A stretch of DNA of 26,195 bases. Origin: GCA-2686265 sp036010965. GTDB lineage: Bacteria; Planctomycetota; UBA1135; GCA-002686595. The DNA is taken from the NCBI GenBank assembly GCA_036010965.1, contig DASCMO010000193.1:1-26195 (forward strand), in the 5' to 3' direction. The position numbers and the translations under genes were made by a program. The notes below the pieces were generated by a model. The model was not told the DNA's origin. It made no database searches and saw nothing but the letters and a program-made list of their open reading frames with translations. This document shows, piece by piece, positions 1-7,085 of the stretch (position 1 is the first letter of the stretch; every line of letters begins with the position of its first letter).

Positions 1-659
1 AGGCGCTGCCCCCCGAGCTGTACCGGCGCTGGATGGAGCGAGCGGGAGTCGAGATCCTCGACGGCATCGGTTCAGCGGAGATGTTCCACATCTACATCTC
101 CAATCGCCCTGGCGAGGTAGCTCCGGGAAGCCTGGGCCGCATCGTGCCCGGCTACGAGGCGCAAATCATCGACGCCCAGGGTGCGCTCGTCGCCGACGGA
201 GAACCCGGCCGGCTGCGCGTGCGTGGCGGGTCCACGGCCCTGTGCTACTGGGGCGACCAGGAAAAGTCGCGCGAGACCTTCCAGGGTGAGTGGTGCACGA
301 GTGCAGACATCTTTCATCGAGACGCGGACGGCCTGTACTACTACGAGGGGCGCACCGACGATCTGCTGAAGGTCAGCGGGATCTGGGTCTCGCCGCTCGA
401 GATCGAAAACGTCCTCCTCTCCCACGCGGCCGTGCGCGAGGTCTGTGTCGTAGGGCGCGAAGACGACGCAGGCATGGTGAAGCCCCTGGCCTTCGTCGTG
501 CTGGAAGAGGGCGGTGTCGGCGACGACGAGATCGCCGCCGCGCTCACCGCGCACGTCAAGGAGCGCCTCGCCCCCTACAAGTATCCGCGCTGGTACGAAT
601 GGCGAGAGGAACTGCCCAGGAACGACCGCGGGAAGATAGCTCGCGCTCAGCTGAAGTAG
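1..659 (+). CDS. Benzoate-CoA ligase-like aryl-CoA ligase (C-terminal part, 5' end outside window)
   Basis: The frame is open from the first bases, so the true start lies upstream. About 218 C-terminal residues of an ANL-superfamily (AMP-forming acyl-CoA synthetase) enzyme are present. The segment ILDGIGSAEMFHIYISNRPG closely resembles the adenylate-binding region of benzoate-CoA ligases, where a GxGSTE-type motif is followed by a H(I/F)xxSNRPG signature. Further on come the hinge/A8 motif GRTDDLLKVSGIWVSPLEIE and, near the end, PRNDRGKIARAQLK, which holds the conserved catalytic lysine of the mobile C-terminal domain. Family enzymes activate an aromatic acid with ATP to the acyl-AMP, then form the CoA thioester in the cytoplasm. 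The creatininase-family gene follows after 23 bases (or overlaps it by one base if a GTG at 659 is used), so these genes are probably cotranscribed. The exact substrate cannot be read from this part; 2-aminobenzoate or hydroxybenzoates are alternatives to benzoate. Confidence 0.85.
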   Translation, partial: ALPPELYRRWMERAGVEILDGIGSAEMFHIYISNRPGEVAPGSLGRIVPGYEAQIIDAQGALVADGEPGRLRVRGGSTALCYWGDQEKSRETFQGEWCTSADIFHRDADGLYYYEGRTDDLLKVSGIWVSPLEIENVLLSHAAVREVCVVGREDDAGMVKPLAFVVLEEGGVGDDEIAAALTAHVKERLAPYKYPRWYEWREELPRNDRGKIARAQLK

Positions 660-682
660 TGAGTGACTATACTCCTGCGATC

Positions 683-1447
683 ATGACCGACCTGGCGAAG
701 CGCACCTGGCCCGAAGCCGAGCCCCTCTTCGATGCGAGCACGGTCGCCATCCTGCCCGTGGGCAGCACCGAGCCTCACGGGCCTCACCTCCCTTTGGACA
801 CGGACGTGACCATCGCCCTGGCCCAGGCGCGCCGCAGCGCGGGCATGCTCGAGGAGGCGGGGCTGTGCGCCATGGTCCTGCCCGCCCTTCCCTACGGCAT
901 CACGCGTTGGACGGAGGGCTTCGCCGGCAAGGTCAGCTTGCGGCCCGGTACCCTCTGGGCGTTCCTGGAGGACGTCGTGCTCTCGCTGGAGCAGGACGGC
1001 ATCCAGCAGATCGTTTTTGTGAACGGACACCTCGAACCGGAGCACATCGAAGTCCTGCGCGGGGTCGCCCTGGACCACCCGCGGCGAGGAGAGGGCGCGG
1101 CCCAGGTGATCTTCGCCGACAACACGCGCCGCCGCTGGGCGGAGCGACTGGGTGGCGAGTTCGCCGGCGGTGACTGCCACGCGGGGCGCTACGAATCGAG
1201 CATCCTCCTGGCCGCCGATCCCGAGGGGGTGCGCGACGAGGAGCGCCGGCGGTTGCCAGAGGTCTCGGTGGGCCTGCTGGCCAGGATGAAGGAGGGCGCC
1301 TCGAACTTCCGTGAGGTGGGGGCGGACCGCGCATACTGCGGTGATCCCGCCTCCGCCAGCCTCGAGGAAGGGGAGGCGTTGATCGAACAGCTCGCTGAGC
1401 TGACCGTCGCCTCGGTCCGCGAGGCCTGGCCGGAGCTCTTCGAATGA
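683..1447 (+). CDS. Creatininase-family amidohydrolase
   Basis: A 254-residue protein of the creatinine amidohydrolase family, which are metal-dependent cytoplasmic hydrolases of cyclic or linear amides. The N-terminal motif GSTEPHGPHLPLDTD supplies the family's Glu, His and Asp metal ligands. NGHLE follows in mid-protein and CHAGRYESS later. NGH followed by x-Glu, not the more common NGHGGN, is the arrangement of genuine creatininases, where that Glu is a metal ligand. The ATG at 683 puts TWPEAEPL just before the first motif, as in relatives. A GTG at 659, overlapping the previous stop, is an alternative that adds eight residues. Neither start has a clear Shine-Dalgarno sequence. The stop overlaps the next start by four bases (ATGA), indicating translational coupling. 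Lying between a CoA ligase and a thioesterase, it may act on an amide or lactam of an aromatic-acid pathway, but that is inference. Confidence 0.85.
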   Translation: MTDLAKRTWPEAEPLFDASTVAILPVGSTEPHGPHLPLDTDVTIALAQARRSAGMLEEAGLCAMVLPALPYGITRWTEGFAGKVSLRPGTLWAFLEDVVLSLEQDGIQQIVFVNGHLEPEHIEVLRGVALDHPRRGEGAAQVIFADNTRRRWAERLGGEFAGGDCHAGRYESSILLAADPEGVRDEERRRLPEVSVGLLARMKEGASNFREVGADRAYCGDPASASLEEGEALIEQLAELTVASVREAWPELFE

Positions 1448-1869
1448 GCGCCTACGAGACCACCATCGAGGTTCGTTTCGGCCATGTCGATCCTGCCGGA
1501 ATCGTCTACTTTCCGCGCATCTACGACTATGTCCACGATGTCTTCGAGCAGGTGTGGGAAGCGCATGTCGGAGAACGCTACTACGACCTGTTGATGGAAC
1601 AGAAGATCGCCTTTCCGCTCGTCAAGGCCGAGGTGGACTTCAGGAGTCCACTGCGGTTCGGCGATACTCCGACGGTGCGGGTGACTGCCTTTCGCCTGGG
1701 TCGTTCCTCTCTCGGGCTACGCTATGTGTTCAAGATCGACGAGAGAGTCTGTGTCGATGCCCGCATGACGACGGTGTGCGTGGAAGCAAGTGGGATGAAG
1801 GCGCTGGAGATGCCCGACAGGTTTCGCCGGCGCTTCGAGGAGATCATGGAACCATCGGTGAGCGCGTGA
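1444..1869 (+). CDS. Hotdog-fold acyl-CoA thioesterase, 4-hydroxybenzoyl-CoA thioesterase / YbgC type
   Basis: A 141-residue single-domain hotdog protein, the usual size for the 4HBT/YbgC/FadM group. The N-terminal block VRFGHVDPAGIVYFPRIYDY carries the family's catalytic Asp in the HVDPAGIVYFP loop, followed by the long hotdog helix. The core strand VDFRSPLRFGD is also typical. Such enzymes hydrolyse aryl- or acyl-CoA to the free acid and CoA, normally as cytoplasmic tetramers. The start overlaps the creatininase-family stop (ATGA) and the stop overlaps the GTG of metF (GTGA), so the gene is locked into a translationally coupled series. With a benzoate-CoA-ligase-like enzyme two genes upstream, an aromatic CoA thioester is a reasonable substrate. 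A general proofreading role on misacylated CoA is the alternative. Confidence 0.88.
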   Translation: MSAYETTIEVRFGHVDPAGIVYFPRIYDYVHDVFEQVWEAHVGERYYDLLMEQKIAFPLVKAEVDFRSPLRFGDTPTVRVTAFRLGRSSLGLRYVFKIDERVCVDARMTTVCVEASGMKALEMPDRFRRRFEEIMEPSVSA

Positions 1870-2726
1870 GAATAAGCGAGACATACGACGAAGGCCGCCC
1901 GATCTTCAGCTTCGAGTTCTTCCCGCCCAAGACGGAAGAGGGTGCGCGCAAGCTGCTCACCACCGTGGCCGACCTGCAGGGCGCACTGGACCCCGATTTC
2001 GTATCGGTGACCTGTGGAGCCGGAGGGACGACGCGGGGGAGGACCCTGGACTGCGTGACGAACATCCAGGGGCAACTCGGGATCACGACCATGGCCCACC
2101 TGACCTGTGCCGAGGTCTCCGAGGATGACATTCGGGAGAACATGCAACTCCTGATCGGGAGCGGCGTCGAGAACATCCTCGCCCTGCGCGGTGATCCACC
2201 CCAGGCAGGTCAGCCCATCACGGTCGTGCAGGGCGGATTCGGGCATGGCAGCGAGTTGATCGAGTTCCTCGAGGACAACTACGACGTGGACATCGGAGGC
2301 GCCTGCTATCCAGAGGGCCACACCGAGTCCGTTGAGGCGCAGGAGGACCTGCGCTGGACCCGGCACAAGGTCGATTGCGGCGCGCGCTTCCTGATCACCC
2401 AGCTCTTCTTCGACAACGCCCACTACTTCGGTTTCGTGGAGCGGGCGCGAGCGGTGGGCATCGATGTCCCGATCGTGCCGGGGATCATGCCCATCACCAA
2501 CAGGGCACAGGTCGAGCGCTTCACCGCCATGTGCGGAGCGACCCTGCCGGAGGAGCTGGAAGAGCGTCTGGCCCTGTGTGAAGACGACGCCGCCAAGTGC
2601 ATGGCGACGGGTATCGAACACGCGATCATCCAGTGCCGCGCTCTCCTCGAAGGCGGTGCGCCGGGCATCCACTTCTACACCCTGAACAAGAGCCACGCGA
2701 CTCGATCGGTCCTGGCGGCTATCTGA
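1866..2726 (+). CDS. metF: 5,10-methylenetetrahydrofolate reductase
   Basis: A 286-residue TIM-barrel flavoprotein, close to the usual size of bacterial MetF. It reduces 5,10-methylene-THF to 5-methyl-THF, the methyl donor for methionine synthase. Diagnostic motifs in order are FSFEFFPPKTEEG with the catalytic Glu, VTCGAGGTTR, AHLTCAE, NILALRGDPP, IGGACYPEGHTES, ARFLITQLFFDN and VPGIMPITN, which cover the FAD and folate sites. I chose the GTG at 1866, overlapping the thioesterase stop (GTGA), because the conserved domain begins only ten residues later. The open frame runs further upstream, but only as a shadow of the thioesterase gene. The gene ends three bases from a convergent gene, leaving no room for a separate terminator. 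No methionine-biosynthesis gene is adjacent, which makes the coupling to a CoA ligase and thioesterase notable. Confidence 0.95.
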   Translation: MRISETYDEGRPIFSFEFFPPKTEEGARKLLTTVADLQGALDPDFVSVTCGAGGTTRGRTLDCVTNIQGQLGITTMAHLTCAEVSEDDIRENMQLLIGSGVENILALRGDPPQAGQPITVVQGGFGHGSELIEFLEDNYDVDIGGACYPEGHTESVEAQEDLRWTRHKVDCGARFLITQLFFDNAHYFGFVERARAVGIDVPIVPGIMPITNRAQVERFTAMCGATLPEELEERLALCEDDAAKCMATGIEHAIIQCRALLEGGAPGIHFYTLNKSHATRSVLAAI

Positions 2727-2729
2727 CCG

Positions 2730-3551
2730 TCAGTTCCAGTCGCGACGCTTGTTCTTGTTCCACCAGCGCTGCCAGGCGCTGGGGCTCGCGGCGTTGGCTC
2801 CGGAGAGGGAGCGCATGGTGGCGTTGGCCGGGCCTCGCAGGGCATTCCAGATGGCTGCGGCCGTTGAACTCTGGCCCTGGGCGTTGCCCTGCGCCTGGAG
2901 GAGCGCCTTGAGCAGATCCTCGAAGAGGACCTTGCGGATCTTGGAGGGCTCGAAGGTGTAGTTCCCGAGCGCTGTCGCCGCCGAGGCGACGAAGGTGGGT
3001 CGATAGTCCTTCAGGAACTTCACGAGGCTGGTGCGTGCCCGCTTCGTGCGCGTCTTGCCGAGTGAGAGGATGAGTTCCTTCTGAAGCGCGAGGTCATCGC
3101 GGTGGCGCTTGCTGTCGATTCGCTCCAGCAGCAGCCTGTCGGCGTCCTCCCCCATGGTCCCCAGGGCACGAGCGGCTTCGATGAAGAGTTTCGTGTCTCG
3201 GGATCCGTTCTTCTTCGCTCGACGATGCGCCAGAAACACGCGGCCTGTGGCGCGAAGAATGTCGGCTCGGTCGGACGGACCGGAGGAAGAGAACTCGCCC
3301 TTGAGGCTGCTAATCAGGCTGATCGCGCGCGAGTCACCGGGGTCGTTCTTGCCGCTCTTGCCCAGGAGCCCGGAGAGCTCGTCGAGCTGCTCAGCGACTC
3401 TGTCGCGGTGGTCGGGGGCCTCGTCCTGCCGATCCACGGGACCGCTCATGCCGATCGCAACCTCGGCGCCGAGCAGCAGCACGCCCAGGGTTCGTAGCGC
3501 CGCACGCAGAAATACCGAAGGAGTGGGCGAGGAACGGATGCAGGAGGTCAT
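2730..3551 (-). CDS. Exported HEAT-like repeat protein of unknown function
   Basis: A protein of about 273 residues that I cannot assign to a named family. From the ATG at 3551 the N-terminus (Arg, Arg, then TLGVLLLGAEVAIG) looks like a signal peptide, so export is likely. The central part contains helical pairs with alternating Leu/Ala spacing (for example LFIEAARALGTMGEDADRLL and TSLVKFLKDYRPTFVASAAT) that read as HEAT/armadillo-like repeats. The C-terminus is rich in Ala, Ser and Trp (AWQRWWNKNKRRDWN). A frame extension back to 3632 exists. I prefer 3551 because it gives the signal peptide and because two overlapping TACGGT boxes (-10-like) lie about 12 bases upstream. HEAT repeats usually form protein-binding scaffolds; no catalytic motif is visible. 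Confidence 0.6.
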   Translation of the reverse strand: MTSCIRSSPTPSVFLRAALRTLGVLLLGAEVAIGMSGPVDRQDEAPDHRDRVAEQLDELSGLLGKSGKNDPGDSRAISLISSLKGEFSSSGPSDRADILRATGRVFLAHRRAKKNGSRDTKLFIEAARALGTMGEDADRLLLERIDSKRHRDDLALQKELILSLGKTRTKRARTSLVKFLKDYRPTFVASAATALGNYTFEPSKIRKVLFEDLLKALLQAQGNAQGQSSTAAAIWNALRGPANATMRSLSGANAASPSAWQRWWNKNKRRDWN

Positions 3552-3769
3552 GACTCGATCAACACCGTACCGTATTCCGGCCCAGCCCGAAACGGCGCCT
3601 GGAGAGCTAGCGCGGTCAGGGCACTCCATCACGGCTCTCCCTGGCTGACTTCGCCTCCCAGGCTCACGGGCAGAACAACCCCGCGGGCGAGCCCGCCGGC
3701 AGCGAGTAGCCGTAGCGGGTAATTCCCAGCATGGGTCGAAAGAGAAGGAAGCGCGGGAGCGCAGCTCGG

Positions 3770-5338
3770 TCAGCGAGACCTGCGAGCATTCGCCGGCCGC
3801 CTGCGCTTGTGCGCCGCGTGCCGGGAGCGGGGGCTTCCCGTCTCGTCCCGGTGGGAGGCAGTCGTGGTGACCCCGGCGCCGAAGCTGGTCGTCGAGCTCG
3901 CGCCTCGTGCGCCGCGCTTGGAAGCGCTGGAGCGAGTGGTGCCATTGCGATTCCCGGAGTAGGAAGTCGATCCGTTTCGGCTGCTCTGACCGCCCCGATG
4001 ACCCTGGCTGTTCGAGCCGCCGCTTCCGTTCTGGCCGTACGTCGCACCACGGTGCGAGCGACGCCCGTTCTTCTGGGCTGAGCTAGCGGAGCGCGGACGG
4101 GCCGATCCCGATCGGGATTCCGGCGCCTCGCTGCCGCCGAACTCGCGCAGCTTGATGCGCGGGATCTGCATGCTCAGCTTGCGCTCGATGGCCTTGATCG
4201 CAGGAAAGTCCTCGTGCGTTGCGAAGGTGAGGGCCTTGCCGTTGCACTCCGCGCGGCCCGTGCGTCCGATGCGGTGCGTGTAGGCGTCGGGCGTGCCGGG
4301 GATGTCGAAGTTGATGACATGGCTGACGCCTGCCACATCGATGCCGCGCGCCGCGATGTCCGTGGCGACGAGCACGTCATAGCGCCCGCTCCGGAAGCCC
4401 TGCATCGCACGCTGGCGCTGAGCCTGGCTCATGTTGCCCTGCAGTGCGATCGCGCGGTGTCCCGCCCGGTCGAGGTCGCGAGCCAGTCGCCGCGCTCGGT
4501 GCTTGGTGCGCAGAAAGACGAGCGCGGAGGTGCAATCCTCGCCTGCAAGGAGGCTGCAGAGGAGATCAGTCTTGCGGCTCTGCGCGACCGGATAGAGGGC
4601 GTGATCGATGGTCTCCAGCGGCGTGGAAAGCTCCAGCTCGACCTCGTGGGGGTCGTGCAGCATCCGCGTCGTGAGCGACCGGATCTCACGCGGCATCGTG
4701 GCCGAGAAGAGGAGGTTCTGGCGGCGGGCGGGCAGGCTCGCGAGGATGCGCTTGATGTCCGGCAGGAACCCCATGTCGAGCATGTGGTCCGCCTCGTCCA
4801 GCACCAGCACCTCGATGCCGTCGAGATGTACATCGCCACTGCCCATCAGGTCCAGGAGGCGCCCGGGGCAGGCCACGACGATGTCGGGGTTCTTGCGGAG
4901 CGCGCGCACCTGTGCTGCGGCCTTGACTCCTCCGAAGACTGTCGTCGCGCGTACGTTGGTGTAGCGGGCGAGTTGCTCGATGTCGCCGTGAATCTGGATG
5001 GCGAGTTCGCGCGTCGGTGCGAGGATCAATGCGCGCGGATTGCGGCCGCGCTTCGCGGCCAGTGTTTCGATGATCGGCAGGGCGAAGGCCGCCGTCTTGC
5101 CGGTTCCTGTCTGCGCCAGGCCCAGGACGTCTCGACCTCGCAAGGCCTCGGGAATGGTCCGGGCTTGAACGGGTCGCGGCTCGAGAAAGCCGACGTCAGC
5201 GACGGCGCGGAGGATGTTCTTGGACAGACCGAAGGTGCTGAACGAGCCCTTCGATTCCGTGGATCGGATCGGTTTCATGTTGTCTGAAATCTGTGAATGC
5301 TGCGTACCGCCGTGCTTGCGGCGGTCCTCTCCACTCAT
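3770..5338 (-). CDS. rhlE: DEAD-box ATP-dependent RNA helicase, RhlE type
   Basis: A 522-residue superfamily 2 RNA helicase. Counting from the 5338 start: an N-terminal Q-motif region (F36 to Q58), Walker A AQTGTGKT at 75-82, PTRELAIQI near 108, DEAD at 181-184, SAT at 212-214, then ARGIDVAGVSHVINFDIP and HRIGRTGR at 355-362. All core helicase motifs are intact. RhlE-type enzymes remodel RNA duplexes in ribosome assembly, RNA decay and cold adaptation. From about residue 400 to the end the protein is a low-complexity tail rich in Ser, Gly, Arg and Asn, turning strongly basic at the last residues; this is probably a disordered RNA-binding tail. The start is uncertain. An ATG at 5278 (Met21) sits 14 residues before the conserved Phe and may be the real one; neither site has a good ribosome binding site. 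Confidence 0.93.
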   Translation of the reverse strand: MSGEDRRKHGGTQHSQISDNMKPIRSTESKGSFSTFGLSKNILRAVADVGFLEPRPVQARTIPEALRGRDVLGLAQTGTGKTAAFALPIIETLAAKRGRNPRALILAPTRELAIQIHGDIEQLARYTNVRATTVFGGVKAAAQVRALRKNPDIVVACPGRLLDLMGSGDVHLDGIEVLVLDEADHMLDMGFLPDIKRILASLPARRQNLLFSATMPREIRSLTTRMLHDPHEVELELSTPLETIDHALYPVAQSRKTDLLCSLLAGEDCTSALVFLRTKHRARRLARDLDRAGHRAIALQGNMSQAQRQRAMQGFRSGRYDVLVATDIAARGIDVAGVSHVINFDIPGTPDAYTHRIGRTGRAECNGKALTFATHEDFPAIKAIERKLSMQIPRIKLREFGGSEAPESRSGSARPRSASSAQKNGRRSHRGATYGQNGSGGSNSQGHRGGQSSRNGSTSYSGNRNGTTRSSASKRGARGASSTTSFGAGVTTTASHRDETGSPRSRHAAHKRRRPANARRSR

Positions 5339-5483
5339 TCAGCAGAAACAGAGTGAGACGGTGCGAAAAGGGGGTGGTGCGCGAAATCCTCCTGGGGGTC
5401 GCCGACATGGTGCCGGGACTTATCTCGGAAGACTCTCTGCTGCGCGCAAGGATCGCCTGCCAGTGCGTCCTTGTATGGCGGGC

Positions 5484-5512
5484 AGCATAGCGGCCGGGCA
5501 GGCAATGGGAAG
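5484..5512 (-). promoter_or_regulatory. Possible promoter for the RNA helicase gene
   Basis: Reading the minus strand there is a TTCCCA hexamer (4/6 to TTGACA), a 16-base spacer and TATGCT (positions 5489-5484, close to TATAAT). It would give a leader of roughly 140 bases before 5338. Long leaders are common on cold-regulated helicase genes, but the match is weak and no transcript evidence is visible. Confidence 0.25.
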
Positions 5513-5618
5513 GGGCTGGGCGAAGATTCGTCGAGATACTGTCTCTCGAGTGCATCCGGCGCCTTCCGCGGAGCCGAGCGCCTGACTCCGCGTTCCGAGA
5601 TCGGGGACTGAGCCCTGC

Positions 5619-6764
5619 CTACTGGAGCACGGGGAGCTGTGCGTGCTCGCGGATCGCCAGGCGGCGCGCAACGAGACCCGCGATCTCCGCGAAGCTGAGC
5701 GCGATTGCGGATTCCGGTGCTGCGACAACCACGGGGTCGCCACCATCTCCACCCACGCGCACGGCGGGGTCGAGGGGCACGCGGCCGAGCAGCGGGAACC
5801 CGTGCTTGTTCGCGAGGAGCTCGGCGCCGCCGGTGCCAAACACATCGACCACGGTGGAGAAGCCGCCGTCTTCGGCCAGCTCGAGCTGCTCCTCGCGCAG
5901 GCCCGTGTTCAGCAGGACTTGCCCTCCGCTCGCTCCCTCGACCCGGCCGCTGATTGCGAGGCCGGACATGTTCTCGACGATGCCTAGAATCTCGACATTC
6001 ACCTGACGGAACATCCCGATTGCCTTCCCGACATCGAAGGTGCTGACCGCCTGCGGAGTTGTCACGAGCACGGTGCCCGAGAGCGGGACGAGCTGGGCCA
6101 GGGAGAGCTGCGCGTCGCCCGTCCCGGGGGGCATGTCCACCAGCAGGTAGTCGAGCCCTTCCCATCGGACATCGGCGAGGAACTGCTCGATCAGCTTGTG
6201 AACCATCGGGCCGCGCCAGATGACCGGCTTCTCGTCATCCAGGAGATAGCCGATCGACATCGTCTTGACCCCGTGGCGTTCCTTGGGGACCAGCTTGCCG
6301 TCGCGCTGGTCGGGTTGGCCGGCGAGACCCATCATGATCGGGATGTCCGGACCGTAGACGTCGCAATCGAGCACGCCGACGCGCGCTCCCGTGCGGGCCA
6401 GGGCACAGGCGAGGTTGACGGTGACCGTGCTCTTGCCCACGCCTCCCTTGCCGCTGGAGACAGCGAAGATGTGGCGGATTTCCGGTGCGATGCTGCGCTC
6501 CACGGGGGCGCCCTGAACCTCGGCCGTCATCTCGATCGACACCTCCACGACGCCTTCGATGGCGCGGATCAGGCGCTCGGCCTCCTCCTTCATCTGGTCC
6601 TTCACCGGACAGGCGGGGGTCGTGAGGTTGATGGTCACGTTGACTCGGCCGTCCTCCACGGTGTGGCGCTTGACGAATCCGAGGCTGACAATGTCGCGGT
6701 TCAGGTCAGGGTCCTGAACACCGCGCAGGGCCTCGAGGATCTGGTCGGGGGTGGGTTGGCTCAC
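5619..6764 (-). CDS. mrp: Mrp/ApbC-family P-loop ATPase (Fe-S cluster carrier), variant without the CxxC motif
   Basis: A 381-residue protein with a MIP18/DUF59 domain (about residues 1-80, including TPACPV with its conserved Cys52) fused to a MinD/ParA-like ATPase. The deviant Walker A GKGGVGKS is at 105-112, the VLDCDVYGPD motif near 131-140, and the Walker B-like LLVDMPPGTGD at 207-217. Family members carry and deliver Fe-S clusters to apoproteins in the cytoplasm. The GTG at 6764 is supported by AGGAG nine bases upstream; the frame extends further but has no other signal. Usually a CPxC-type pair follows the NMS motif and ligates the bridging cluster. Here NMSG (265-268) is followed by about 38 cysteine-free residues before DVFGTGG (307-313), so the motif is absent and an insertion of about 28 residues takes its place. 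Confidence 0.92.
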   Translation of the reverse strand: MSQPTPDQILEALRGVQDPDLNRDIVSLGFVKRHTVEDGRVNVTINLTTPACPVKDQMKEEAERLIRAIEGVVEVSIEMTAEVQGAPVERSIAPEIRHIFAVSSGKGGVGKSTVTVNLACALARTGARVGVLDCDVYGPDIPIMMGLAGQPDQRDGKLVPKERHGVKTMSIGYLLDDEKPVIWRGPMVHKLIEQFLADVRWEGLDYLLVDMPPGTGDAQLSLAQLVPLSGTVLVTTPQAVSTFDVGKAIGMFRQVNVEILGIVENMSGLAISGRVEGASGGQVLLNTGLREEQLELAEDGGFSTVVDVFGTGGAELLANKHGFPLLGRVPLDPAVRVGGDGGDPVVVAAPESAIALSFAEIAGLVARRLAIREHAQLPVLQ

Positions 6765-7085
6765 GGAAATGGCTCCTGTCGGCTGGCGGCCGCCGGGGTG
6801 GGGGGGGGGACAGTCCCTTACTCTATTGCCGCTGCGCGGTCCGGCAAGAGAACTCTCCCGTGAAGGAGAGAGTGATGTCGGTTGAGGCCGCGGCGGAGCG
6901 ACCAAGCGTCCAGTTAGGGGAGGGCGTGACGCCTCGCGGGCTTGTCGTCACCCGCTCGATTGCGATCAGCCGGGAAGACATCCCGGGACGGCGCGTCCAT
7001 GGGGCAGCCCGGCAAGGATCCCCCAGACCACACCTTCCGCCGGGCCCGTCGCAAGGACCGCAGTGTCCGCAAGGAGTTGAAGACG
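6765..7085. other. Divergent intergenic region between mrp and an exported-protein gene
   Basis: This 321-base stretch holds the control signals of two diverging genes. On the minus side are a putative mrp promoter, a run of ten G (6800-6809, C on the mRNA strand) and the mrp ribosome binding site. On the plus side a TACTCT box (6819-6824) overlaps the mrp -10 box, and CTCTCC (6853-6858) can pair with GGAGAG (6865-6870). The rest could be an untranslated leader of the 7086 gene. An open frame in phase with that gene reaches back to 6942, but its residues are not convincing as coding. Confidence 0.5.
6820..6847 (-). promoter_or_regulatory. Putative sigma70-type promoter for mrp
   Basis: On the minus strand TTGCCG (positions 6847-6842, 4/6 to TTGACA) is followed after 16 bases by TAGAGT (6825-6820, 4/6 to TATAAT). 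The expected transcription start is near 6813, giving a leader of about 50 bases that contains a ten-base C tract and then the AGGAG at 6778-6774. Confidence 0.4.

Noticed and set aside
4214..5287. A 357-codon open frame on the plus strand opposite the RNA helicase gene
   Set aside because: All helicase motifs lie on the minus strand; this frame is a composition artefact.
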